Part shown: positions 36,370 to 46,766 of the stretch, piece after piece
How the letters are laid out: the number at the start of each line of letters is the position of its first letter
Position numbering within the stretch: the stretch's first letter is position 1
Source: Tamarix chinensis
Lineage: Eukaryota > Streptophyta > Magnoliopsida > Caryophyllales > Tamaricaceae
DNA length: 64,000 nt
Assembly: GCA_030549775.1 (NCBI GenBank)
Contig: CM060175.1
Coordinates: 109,360,688 to 109,424,687, forward strand
Reading direction: 5' to 3'
Program-made: the position numbers and the translations under genes
The notes under the pieces: model-generated
Told to the model about the DNA's origin: nothing
Seen by the model: only the letters and a program-made list of their open reading frames with translations
Database searches by the model: none

Positions 36370-36980
36370 CTTATTATATTTCCCATTTGGTTGGTTAGAT
36401 TACCGATTTGCCCTTCTTCTTTGTTATATTTACTAAATTGCCCTTAGGTTGGATAAATTATCAAATTACCCTTCTTCATTATCATGATTACTAATTTTCC
36501 CCTTTAGTTGGTTAAATAATTACCACTTTACCTTTTAGTCGGTTAAATTACCAAATTGCCCTTCTCTATTATCATAATTACCAAATTGCCCCTCTAGTTG
36601 GATAAATTACCAAATTGTCCTTATCCATTATCAAAATTACCAAATTACCCTCCTATTGATTAAATTACCAAATCACCCTTCTCCATTATCATAATTACCG
36701 ATTTAACCTTTTCCATATTTATAATTATTAATTTACCCTTCTACATAAGTATAATTACCAATTTCTACTTTTCCATAATTATAATTACTAATTTACCCCT
36801 CTCCATATTTATAATCATTAATTTACCCTTCTCCATAATTATAATTACCAATTTACCCTTCTCCATAATTATAATTATCAATTTACACTTCTCCATAATT
36901 ATAATTACCAATTTACACTTCTCCATAATTATAACTACCAATTTACCCCTCTTCGTATTTATAATTATTAATTCACTCCT
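36370..36980 (-). repeat. 30-bp minisatellite of E1
   Basis: Tandem units of about 30 bp with the core TACCAATTTACCCTTCTCCAT and an ATAATTATAAT spacer, most regular at 36700-36970. The array is shorter than in E2. Confidence 0.85.
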
Positions 36981-37711
36981 TTTACTCGTAAATTACCGTT
37001 TTACCCTTTAACTCCAAAATTTCCAAAATACCCTTTCACTTATAAAATTATCACTTTACCCCTTTATTACACCACTTTTATGAATTTACCACCACTACAT
37101 AAAATACTAATATTAGCACTTCATTCTTATCATCTAACTCCACCAACTTGTCATTATCCAACATAATACTCATTAGCAACTACATATATTAGATCACATA
37201 CTTACATAGGTATATTACTAAAATACCCTTATACTCATAATAATATTATTCATGCATTAGCAACATAATACATCATATACAAGCATTTAACATTTCCATC
37301 AAACATCAAATTCCTTCCTTAAGTATCATCTCTACGCATAGCACAAAATCTAGCATGCTCTTGTTTTTATCAATCAATATAAGCAACCACATTTATCATA
37401 CTAGGCAACACATAACATGCATAACATCATACTAAAATCTCTAATGTGCTAGCATACGTTTTTCCATGCGTTTAAGTGGGGTTTAACGATTACCTTAATC
37501 CCGCAAAAATCGAACCTTACCGGTATTCTGGTTAAAGATTCAAGCTTTAATTAGCAACTCAACACCTAAAAATAATATCAATAATTATTATATTAGAAGT
37601 AGGAAATTAAAAAGGATAAAACTTTATAAAAAATTATTTAATAATAAAACACTTTAATTAACTATTAATATACCTCAAAATTTAGACAAATAAATTCCAA
37701 ATCAATGTGGA

Positions 37712-37736
37712 GCTCACGCTGCATGAACAACGTGAG
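37712..37736. other. Hairpin of the E element (copy E1)
   Basis: GCTCACG and CGTGAGC arms (7 bp, perfect) enclose a less well paired centre. It is homologous in position to 1867-1890. Confidence 0.7.
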
Positions 37737-37744
37737 CCACATGC

Positions 37745-39010
37745 AGATTAAGGGGGGAGAAAAGGGTCGAAGGGGGTGAGGTAGAAGGGAGGGCTAGATG
37801 ACTCGGTTTAGGGTCTTTAGGCTAGAAAAGGAGGTAGATGGGGGAGGATTGGAGGCAAGGTAAGGGTGCAGGAGTGAAGAGGGGGTGTAGGTGGATGCTG
37901 GGGATGGGTTGTTGGCGGCCAAGAGCAACTGAGGCGGCGGCGGCGAGGTGGTGAAGTTGGTTGTCGGGCTGGGCGTGGCTAAGAAGGAAGGAAAAGGGAA
38001 GGAAAAAATGGAGGGGTGCAGGGGCTGTTTTCGGGAAAGTAAGGTATGGGGGTGGTAGAGGAGGTTGCAGGGTGTGGATTGGTGGTTTGAGTGGTGGAAG
38101 AGGTCGCCGGACGGAGGCGAACGAGGCAGTTGCAGGTGGCCTGCTGATAAGGGAGAAAAGTGGGGAGAAAAAGAAGAGGTGGAGAAGGGAGGAGCTGTAG
38201 GGGCTCGAGGGTGGCTTGGGTGGTCTCGTGGTGGTGTAGGGCTGAGGTATATGGTGGCAGTAGGTGGCGCAGGGGCTTGGTGCGGTGGTTGGAGCAGCGG
38301 GTGGCGGTAGCATGCAAAAACTGGGGAAAATGGGAAGGAGGAGAAAATGAGAGAAAAGAATCGGGGAAGGGAAAGTAAGGCTCAAAAAAATGGGGCAAGA
38401 AATGCTAGTGGGAAGAAGAAAAAGAAGAGGGAGAGACAGGGGGAGTAGGTGGCCGGTCGAGGCTGCAGTACAGTGGCAAGGGTGGTCGGTTGGCAGGGAG
38501 AAGGGAGGGAAGAAGAAGGAAAGGAAGAGGGCATGCAGGCTAGGGATGCAGGGGTTAGTTTGGTTCGAAATATGAAAGAAAATGACGGGGGGAGAGAGGG
38601 AGAGTAGCAGGTAGGTAGGTGCTGGCTGGGCATGGCAGTTGCAGGTGCTACCGGCGTGCTTGATCATGACAGAGGATGGTTGTCGGGCGTGGAAGAAGAG
38701 AGAAAGGAAGGGGAGGGGGTGCTAGCAGGCGGACCGGCGCAGGAAAGAAAGGGTAGGCCGACCAGTCTAGTCTAGAAAAAAAAAGGAGAGACGGGTTGGG
38801 TTGTGTCGTGCGGGGGAGAAGGAGAAGGGGAGGAGTGAAGAAACGGGCCTGTGGCCTAGGCGTGCAGGGAGGGGGGAACAGGCAGGGTGCGTGCGGCTCG
38901 AAGGGGTAGAAAAAAAAGGAAAAGAAATAAAGGAGGAAAAAGGAGAAAAAGGAGAAGGGAGGAAAAAAAAGAAAAAAAAAGAAAAAGGAAAATGGGAAAA
39001 ATGGGAGAAC
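37745..39010. repeat. Purine-rich GC block of E1
   Basis: The + strand is rich in GGAGG, GAAGAAG and GGTGG. ORFs on both strands, up to 281 codons, are low complexity with Pro/Ser or Arg/Gly/Lys bias and no recognisable domain. Confidence 0.7.
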
Positions 39011-39889
39011 TTAAAATAATTTAATTTATAAAATAATAGGATTTAATATTTTTAATAATAAATTTATTTAATAATTTAATTTAATATAATTAAATATCTG
39101 GGCTTAAAAAGGATAATTTTAGTAAAATATTGGTTTGAAAAATTATTTGAATAAAATGAGTACGATAAAATAATAAAATATTTATTTTAATTTATTAAAT
39201 ATTTCTATCTAATTTTATATAATCAAAAATCCATAAAATAATTAAACTATAAAATTTTAAAATTTAATTTATTTCAAATAAAAGCTATTTATTAAATTAT
39301 AGATTTTATAAATTTTTAGGGGATTAGAAACAACCCCTTCCCTCCTCCCTCTCCCTTCTGTCATTTTTCCTTCCAATCGACCTATCTATATACCCCCGAA
39401 GGCAACCATAATCGGGTTTTGATTTTTGCAGCCCAAAAAACCAACTGTGCGCCACCCCCCAAACAAACCACTGTTTCTCCACCGTCGGCCATCACTACCA
39501 CCCACGCCGCGCACCAAAGCCTTCCCTGCACCACCCTATACAGAACTGAGCCTCCCTCCTCCCCTGCCTTGCCTTGCACGAGCCACCCCGGTCGTACAAA
39601 GTCCCCCTCCCGAACAACCCACTTCGACCTCCCGCCGCCCTTCGTGCCACCTTCTGCCACCAATAACACCACCTCTACCCCCCAAAACAACCAGGGGACC
39701 TTACTCTACCTCCCCATACCTCCATCATCCCCCTGCTTCCCTCTCCCCTAGCCTATACCCCATCTCTCCACCTCTCTTCCTCCGCCACCGCCGCTGTCGC
39801 TGACTCCACCACCTAGTCTATGTGGTATTCTAATTTCCCTAACCCTTAAACCTTTTTATATAAGTGTTAATGATTTTTAATATTAATAG

Positions 39890-40044
39890 TATTATTCTTA
39901 ATATTATTAATTATTATTATTAGTGTTATTATTATTAATATTATGTTATAACTCTTATTTTAGAAATATTTCTAACTAATGGTATTATTATTTAAAAGGC
40001 TACAACTTTAGTATTATTATTATTATCCTTATTACTACTACTAC

Positions 40045-40097
<53 letters not shown>

Positions 40098-40245
40098 TTA
40101 TCATTATTATTATGATTATTTTGTTACTAATACTATTAATACTAACTTTGGCCATTATCACCTTTACTATTAGTATAAATGTTGGGACCCTTATAGTACT
40201 ATTACCCTTTTCGATTATTATTCTTATTATGCTTAACATTATTAC

Positions 40246-40296
<51 letters not shown>

Positions 40297-40690
40297 TACT
40301 ACTACTACTACTTTTATTATTATCATTTCTATCATTATCATCATCATCATCATCATTATTATTATTCTATTATACTTGGCCATATTATCACCAAGGCTAC
40401 TACTATTATAATTTCTAGAACCTTATTAGCATTATTCTCAAGATTGAAACTATTATTACTATTATTACTATTAGTATCAGTAGTATTATTATTACTACTA
40501 CTAGCATTATTAATATAAGTATCATTGTGGTCACTACTTTTATATTATTTACATCACTATTATTATTATTACTACTAGAGTTTGGGCCGATATTAGTACT
40601 ATTACTAATACTAATAATAATATTATTAGTAATATGGAAAATATTACTTTTAATACTATGAATATCACTAAGACTTACTTTGGTTAGTAG
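39890..40690 (-). repeat. (ATT)n / (ACT)n microsatellite tract in N'
   Basis: A long imperfect triplet tract containing pure (TAC)n at 40035-40095 and (ATT)n at 40243-40293. It corresponds to 6158-6670 in N. Confidence 0.9.
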
Positions 40691-41984
40691 TGGCATGAGT
40701 AATTATTTTGAGAATAATAATCCTACTTTCAATTTTAAAATTACTATTATCATTATTAGCCCTAATAGTAGGCCATAATAGGTGTAAGATAGGAAATGAT
40801 GGAAATTTTGGCAAGGGGGAGATTAACCCATAATGTTTCCCTCTTATAGGTTAATCAAGCCAAAACCCTAAGGAGGCGTAGGAGCATGCTCCAAGCCCGG
40901 TGTCGTTTTAAGTAAGGGTGTAGCTAAGGCCTCATGTGTGCTATGTGTCTTACATGCCTTGGATGTCCCGTATAATTATATGTTACATACCTTGTGCTAT
41001 TATCTTAACTTTCTTATGTGTAGTGCAGCTTGGAACGGAGGTATGTTCATGTGCTTTCTTCTGGTATGTGTTAACATGGATATGCTACAAGTTGTGACGT
41101 GATGTGACGTGGCCCTTTAGGACATGCATGCTAGGATATTTAATGTGGTGATGTGGGATGCGGGCATGAAAAAGAAAAATGGGAAAAATAAGATAACCAA
41201 GGGGAAGTAAGTCGGCTAATGTAGGTAAGAATGACCTAAATAATCCATAATCCATGAGTGATGAATAAAGGGGGGGCTTAAATAAAATGAAAGAGTGGGA
41301 AAATCTAGGGGTTGCATGGGAGGAGCTAGGCTTTGCATGGGAATTTTAGGGTTTTGCATGAAAAACATCAAGGGTTTTGCATGGGATGGTTAGAGTCTGC
41401 ATGGGGGCAAACCTTTCATATGGAAAGTTGCCTTGGGGCGTGAGGAAGATAATAGAAGTGTTGTTTGGGTGACTGGAGGCTCAGGTGAAAAATAGTATGT
41501 GTGATAGTATAAGGGTGCATAGGAGACCGAGCTACAGTTTAGCAGGAAACCTTAATTTGGGGAAGTGGAAAAAGAAAAAGAAAATAATAAAAATAAATGA
41601 GAATGAGTGGGGTATGAAGTGAGGGTTGAATCTAAGGGTCATGGCTTGTGGGGTGTTAAAATAGTTTGGGTTGTGTGAGGTAGAGAAGGATGGGCTGCAT
41701 AGGCCCAAATTAAGGTTTATGGGGAAAACCTTAGGGTAAGGCGGTGAGTGGATTTTGGGGTATAAGGTAGTGGTCCTTGACCCACACACTTAGGAGTTGG
41801 GCTCCCGATGTGAGTAAGTGGATTACGGGAAGAATGTCGGGGCGAGTTAGGAGGTGCGGAAGTCTCAAGATATGAGACGGACACTCTTAGGAGGATAAGA
41901 GTAGCTGGAGTTAGCCATGCATGTCTAGGGCGAAATCTGTCGAATAAGATACGGTAAAACACTAATCATGTAAAGTGGAAGATT

Positions 41985-42350
41985 ATTAAGCCAGGCTCAG
42001 ACCAATCCACGGGCATAATAGTGGCCAAGTATCGGGGTGCCTTGGAGACCGATCCACCGGCATATAATAGTGATTAGGTGTGTTTTGCCCTATAAGTGAC
42101 CGATCCAACGGCTATAATAGTGGGGGATCGCGAGCTCAATAAACCAAACCCTAAATTTAATAAGACACGTAAAAGATACTAAGTACTTATAGTGGAACAC
42201 CATAAGAGTCAGAGCTAGACCGATCCATCGACATAATAGTGGCCAGGAGTGTTTTGCCCTAGAGATCGATCCACCGGCATATTATAGTGGTTAGGTGCGT
42301 TTTGCCCTGTAAGTGAGCAATCCACCGGCTATAATAGTGTGGTTCCGATA
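41985..42350 (-). repeat. CCGG-box array of N'
   Basis: Reverse-complement units such as GACCGATCCACCGGCATATAATAGTG and GTTTTGCCCT, repeated five or six times. Most boxes are decayed from CCGGTGGACCGG to CCGATCCACCGG. Confidence 0.8.
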
Positions 42351-42921
42351 CTCGCATGGATCGGTAAAAAGTATGGTGTGAAATGAGTACTATTTAGAGA
42401 TTAAATAATCAGTTTATTCGGACCGTAGTTTGGCCTTTATTTACCTGAGAGATTGTATGCTATCATATTATTGTGATTGTATTATGTGCTCCTATGTGTT
42501 GGCCTTAGTGTACGGTTACCTTACTCAGTACGTAGCATACTGACCACCCGTTTCATGGGTGTTGCTCATTCCCACGAGTAGAAAGCCCTTCTGACTTGTT
42601 GCAGGTCGGTGATTTTATCTTCGATGCCTACGATACTTACGAGGCATCGGGCAGGACTGTGAGTTGAGCTTGGACCTAGCCTGGGGGTCGAGAGTGACAT
42701 GGCTGGAGTTTATCTTCTATTTTGTCTTTCCTGTATCATTATATTTAGTTTTGTTATGTTGTATGACGTTTTCTATCGTTTGGAACTTTCAAACCTTACT
42801 TTTGGATTGTACATATTTTGGTTACCGCACTCTGATTTTCCATATGGTTAACAACTCATTTCTTTATGAATGCTCTTTTTAATTATCGACTCGTGTTTGA
42901 TGTCCATCCTAATCAGCCTTA

Positions 42922-42969
42922 ACACTTGGTACTGGAACGGTAGAAGTGAATCGATCTGGTACTAAGTGT
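42922..42969. other. Conserved head inverted repeat (N' copy)
   Basis: ACACTTGGTACTGG at 42922-42935 and CTGGTACTAAGTGT at 42956-42969. As RNA of this strand all 14 positions pair, three of them as G-U. Confidence 0.8.
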
Positions 42970-43918
42970 GACAGTAATATCCCCATAATTTACATTTTGT
43001 TATTTCGCTTCGGCTAAACCTTTTCATTTAACGAAATTTTTCTATTGTAAATTTTGGAATTATAATAATAGTGGGGAATCCTGAGCTCAATAAACCAAAA
43101 CTTGGATGATAATGAATTATGGAAAAAATACTAATCATTTATAGTGGAACACCATGTAAGTCGGGGCCAAACCGATCCACTGGAGAATAATGGCCAGGAG
43201 TCTTTTTCTTTATAGACCGGTCCACCACCGAATAATAGTGACTAGGTGTGTTATGCCCTGGAGTTTATTTTCGATCCACCGGCTATAATAGTGGGGTTCC
43301 CGTACTCATATGGATATAATTCGAGAGATAATGTTGAATAATGTTTGATTAATGGCTTAAGACCAAATGTATTGACCTCACCATTGTGATATATTATTAT
43401 ATTATAAATGTGGCATTGGTGTCTGTCGCTTTTGGTAAGTAATGGAAATACTAAGTAAACAAAACTCTTGATATGCATTTCCTATTGTATGTTGTGTTGC
43501 ATCGTGTATTAGCTCTGATGTTGTTATGATTACCTATATGCTCAAGTATGTTATTGTTTTTACATAGTTTATGTATGATGTGTTGCATATAGGCACTGTC
43601 TTTCAGTTTGGTATAAAGGGTTACTCAGTATCGTAGTACAGAAGGGTTCTGTTTGTGGGCCCCTACCTATTGAATGGGTAGTGTCCCTTACAAGTTAGTC
43701 GCAGGTGCTATTCAAGCTGTTATTGGGTGAGAACGTAAAGATTGTCCAGGAAGCTTTTTAGGGTTTCTCTTTTAACCTTATTCTTTCTTTGTTAAATGAT
43801 TTTACTCTTATAACCACTAATAGTGGGTTTTATCTCCTGTAATGTCTTTAACGCACTACTCTGATTTAAATGAAAGTTTGAATTTGTGTAAATTATGTTA
43901 TGTTCCTCTTTATAATTA

Positions 43919-43966
43919 GCACTTGGTACTAGAATGATAGAAAGAAACTAGTTTGGTACTGAGTGT
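43919..43966. other. Conserved head inverted repeat (E0' copy)
   Basis: GCACTTGGTACTAG at about 43919-43932 and TTGGTACTGAGTGT at about 43953-43966, in the reverse-complement orientation of the element. Confidence 0.65.
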
Positions 43967-44019
43967 GGCTGTGGTATCCTCGGAATTTACTATTTTACTT
44001 CCGCTTAAATTTTATAGCG

Positions 44020-44500
44020 TGTTTGGATTAGGGTGAAAGGGGTTAACGGAGGTGAATCAATTGATTCATCCCGTTTGGGTACTATTTTTAATAATTCTAC
44101 CTAGGTGAAACGAGGTTAATGTTTCACCTCCGTTCACCTTGGTTAACCTCGTTTTTATTAACCTTTGATTTCAGGGGTAATTGAGGTGAAAGTGAAAGAA
44201 TAAGTAAATTTTTTACTTAATAGGACCAAAATACCCCTCAAACCCTATACCCCTAACCTGATAGGACTTATCTATTTAATACAAGGGTATAAATGTCATT
44301 TGTTTTATTTTTTTCAACCTTCATCCACCTCAATCTAAACGAAAATTTTAAACCATTCACCCTAGTTCACCTAGTCTAGGTTAATATCATCCAAACAACA
44401 TTTTAAAACATTCACCTTGATTCATCTCCATTCCCTTCACCTAGGTTAAATTTTAATGTTTGCCCTCATCCCGATTCACCTCAATCCAAATGGACCATTA
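44020..44500. mobile_element. Foldback/MITE-like element in the head of E0'
   Basis: GTTTGGATTAGGGTGAA near the left end and ATTTGGATTGAGGTGAA (inverted) near the right end form terminal repeats. The interior has further GGTGAA / TTCACC inverted copies (for example 44100-44160). It interrupts an otherwise recognisable E head between TACTTCCGCTTAAATTTTA and AAAATAAAATTTTTCAG. No coding sequence; the exact target duplication is unclear. Confidence 0.6.
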
Positions 44501-44543
44501 CTTAAAATAAAATTTTTCAGTAGTGAATTTTGGGGGTATTACA

Positions 44544-45390
44544 CCCATTGATTCTTCAATAAATATCTCTTCTTCATCTTTTGATATAATGTCATCATAT
44601 AGTGGTAGTGTACATTTGAGGGAAAAGGGTGTTGCATGGATGATACATAAAGTCGACAAACCATATACTTATAATCATCGATGTAATGAATAAAAATCTT
44701 TTATCATAGTACAAATGCATGACTCTAAAAGCTCCGATTGCATATTAGCTTGAGCATTGACAATTATAGCCAATATACTTCCTTTCTCTAGGCTACATAT
44801 GTAAAAAAATTAAAATCTTAAGCAGTGTAATACCCCATCCTAAAATCCTTCAAAATGTTAATAAAATTATATTGATTTAAAAGATGATGGTTTTGGTTTT
44901 GAAAATGACTTGAAATTTGGGTAAAAATAGAAACTTCAAGTGTACCAATCGATTAGTACAACTAGGGACTTGTATTTTTATTTTTGGGATAACTAGCCAA
45001 TTGGTTGCCCAAATCGATTGAATAGTTATACTGCGATTTTATATCTTTTTCTATTTGGCTTCAAATCTCTTTCCAATATTTTTAAAAACTTTAAAATAGA
45101 GTCTCTTTGTGCTAATAAGCATATTTTGGCACTTTAGGACTATTTTCATATTATTAAGATCATTTTATGATTTTATTTAGCTAAACATTTCTCAAATGCA
45201 CTTTTGATATACTTTCTCACATACTCTACCTCTCATTCACTTTCCTTTGTCCTCTAGAAGCCAAATTTGTGTGTAAATTCCCCTACACCCTTGAATTACC
45301 TTACCTTTGTCATAACTTGATCGTATTTCATCTCCCTCATTTTCATCATTTTGTGCCTTGCACTTTGGTCCCCTACACTCCACCAAGGTC

Positions 45391-45425
<35 letters not shown>

Positions 45426-46600
45426 GCCAACCTCCATCCTTCCTTAGGCTTAATTTTTGATTTATTTTAACCATGGCCTTCAAAATTGGATCTCTTTTTT
45501 CTCTTTCCCCTTGGTTCACCTTACTAAGTGTCGGACATTCCTCATCTTCTTCCATTTCCTTTTCTTCTAAAAACTAAAGGTATTGTTTCTTTATTTCCCT
45601 CCTTTGATTAGTTGTTTTCTCTGCTCTTTTCTCCTAATCTTAGCATCAACTCTTTCTTATTATTTCTTTTAAACAATAAAGGATTAAGGTGTAGATAAAG
45701 GTTGAAGGTCCTAGTTTTTTTTCCTTGTAAATTTGTTTATAATGTACATTTTCGAACCGACACAAATTGTTTGTTTGTTTTGAGAGAATAAGGGCTTGAT
45801 GATGAGAATTGAATGTGAGATTTATTTATCATTCCATCCGTATAAAAAAGAAAACTATTCTATGATTATATTTTTGCATTAAAAAATTTATTTTAGAAAA
45901 AACTAAAGCCTACTTTCTATTTTTACCATCATTTTTTAAGTATATATGTATTAAATATTTTGTTATTTTTAAATAAAGGGTGTGAGTGTAATTTTAATAC
46001 TACATTTATTAATTTATTAAAAAGTGTACAAATTGATATAAATTTTTTTTTGATATAGAGTAAGCAGAGAATGATAATAGAAGTAGATAATAGAAATGAA
46101 AATTAAATGTTTTTAACTAACTTATTATGTGGGTTTTAAAAATAAGGAATAAGAATATAAGATAAAATAACTAAAATAATTCTATTAATATACATGGTAA
46201 ATCATATGCCTTTAAAAAAATAATTTAACAAATTAATTATTTTATTTCAATATCATTTCTACTAATCCCACTAAATAAATAAATATATTTCAATTATTTA
46301 TTTTAATTTCAGTAATTACTAAATGTGGCCCCATTTATAAGGGATCTGAAGATATAACCATACCGTGCATTTCTTTCTGATAATGGTAGGTAGCCTTTGA
46401 GTAGCTTAGCAATTTGTTTAGATTAAAAATAAATGAAGATCTGCCCCCCGGTCCCTAAACTACCGGTTCCTTGAGAGCTCGTGTAGCTGCTTTTTTCTCA
46501 TTTTGTAGCTTCTGAGATAATTAATAATTTGCCTGCATATTAGGAGTAGGAGCTACCTTCTAAAAAAAATCGGCCGCTGTACTGGCTTTAAGATATTTAT
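44544..46600. other. Intergenic region with a possible further LTR fragment
   Basis: TGTAATACCCCATCC at 44826 has the typical start of a plant gypsy-type LTR. About 0.9 kb of AT-rich sequence follows, but no matching end was found. A (CT)n run lies at 45390-45421. No gene was recognised; small ORFs near 45269-45555 have no domain. Confidence 0.4.
45390..45421. repeat. (CT)n microsatellite
   Basis: About 15 CT/TC dinucleotides in a row. Confidence 0.9.
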
Positions 46601-46639
46601 AGTCGGTGACATTCTTTGCTTAGCCGGAAGGATCAACCT

Positions 46640-46766
46640 GCTGCGCTAAGCCATCCATGATCCACCCACTATTAAATAGTCGTCGAAAGCGCTAGATTTA
46701 TCCGTCTACTTCGCTCTCTTCTGACTCTCTCTGGCAATTCATCGGTGGAAGCAAGAGATCTTCCAG
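46640..46766 (+). promoter_or_regulatory. Putative first (5'UTR) exon of the Lys/Glu-rich gene
   Basis: A CT-rich leader (CGCTCTCTTCTGACTCTCTC) ends at AGATCTTCCAG/GTTTGATCG, a good splice donor at 46766/46767. The matching acceptor is TTTTTTTCAG at 49308 or CTTCTTCAG at 49335, just before the ATG at 49341. Transcription start and TATA are not clear. Confidence 0.5.

Larger units (their letters stand above)
34458..39328 (+). mobile_element. E-type giant solo-LTR-like element E1 with 5-bp target duplication
   Basis: This 4871-bp copy starts TGTAACACCCCC and ends GGGGATTAGA (CA changed to GA). AACAA is present on both sides (34453-34457, 39329-39333). Removing it rejoins a pyrimidine tract, CAGCCCAACAACCCCTTCC, so the boundaries are firm. 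Order: inverted repeat, CCGG-box array, duplicated GTACTGGTGCAT block, AGGGTAGCGACC, minisatellite, hairpin, purine-rich GC block, AT tail. It is the best reference copy of the E type here. No gag, pol, primer-binding or polypurine site next to a second LTR was found. Confidence 0.85.
34078..43068 (-). mobile_element. N'-type element with an E-type tail, interrupted by E1
   Basis: In reverse complement it carries a truncated E-type AT tail and pyrimidine block (34078-34457). After the E1 insertion come a GC-rich block (39329-39830), (ATT)n (about 39890-40690), the N-specific CCTAATACTAAGG and CGCTCCTACGCCTCC segments (40740-40920), N body, CCGG-box array (41985-42350) and the conserved inverted repeat (42922-42969). 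It ends near 43068 short of a full terminus. Compared with N at 3871-8163 the middle matches but the tail is of E type, so it is a chimera of the two types. The ORFs it holds are short and not recognisable. Confidence 0.65.
31502..44543 (-). mobile_element. E-type LTR-like element E0', minus orientation, split by a nested block
   Basis: The outer ends are an E tail, (T)TTAATACCCTAAAATTTT at 31502, and an E head, GGGGGTATTACA ending at 44543, both in reverse complement. Part 31502-34077 holds tail, pyrimidine tract, hairpin and the GGGCATTTTAGTAATTTTAC body. Part 43069-44543 holds the CCGG-box array, conserved inverted repeat and terminus, itself interrupted by a foldback element. The minisatellite and the AGGGTAGCGACC segment that should join them are missing, so the copy has lost about 1.7 kb where the N'/E1 block lies. 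Flanking pentamers GGAAC and CCCAT do not match. Confidence 0.65.

Noticed and set aside
37822..38667. 281-codon minus-strand ORF in E1
   Set aside because: Pro/Ser/His-rich reading of the purine block; the parallel ORFs in other copies are different and broken.
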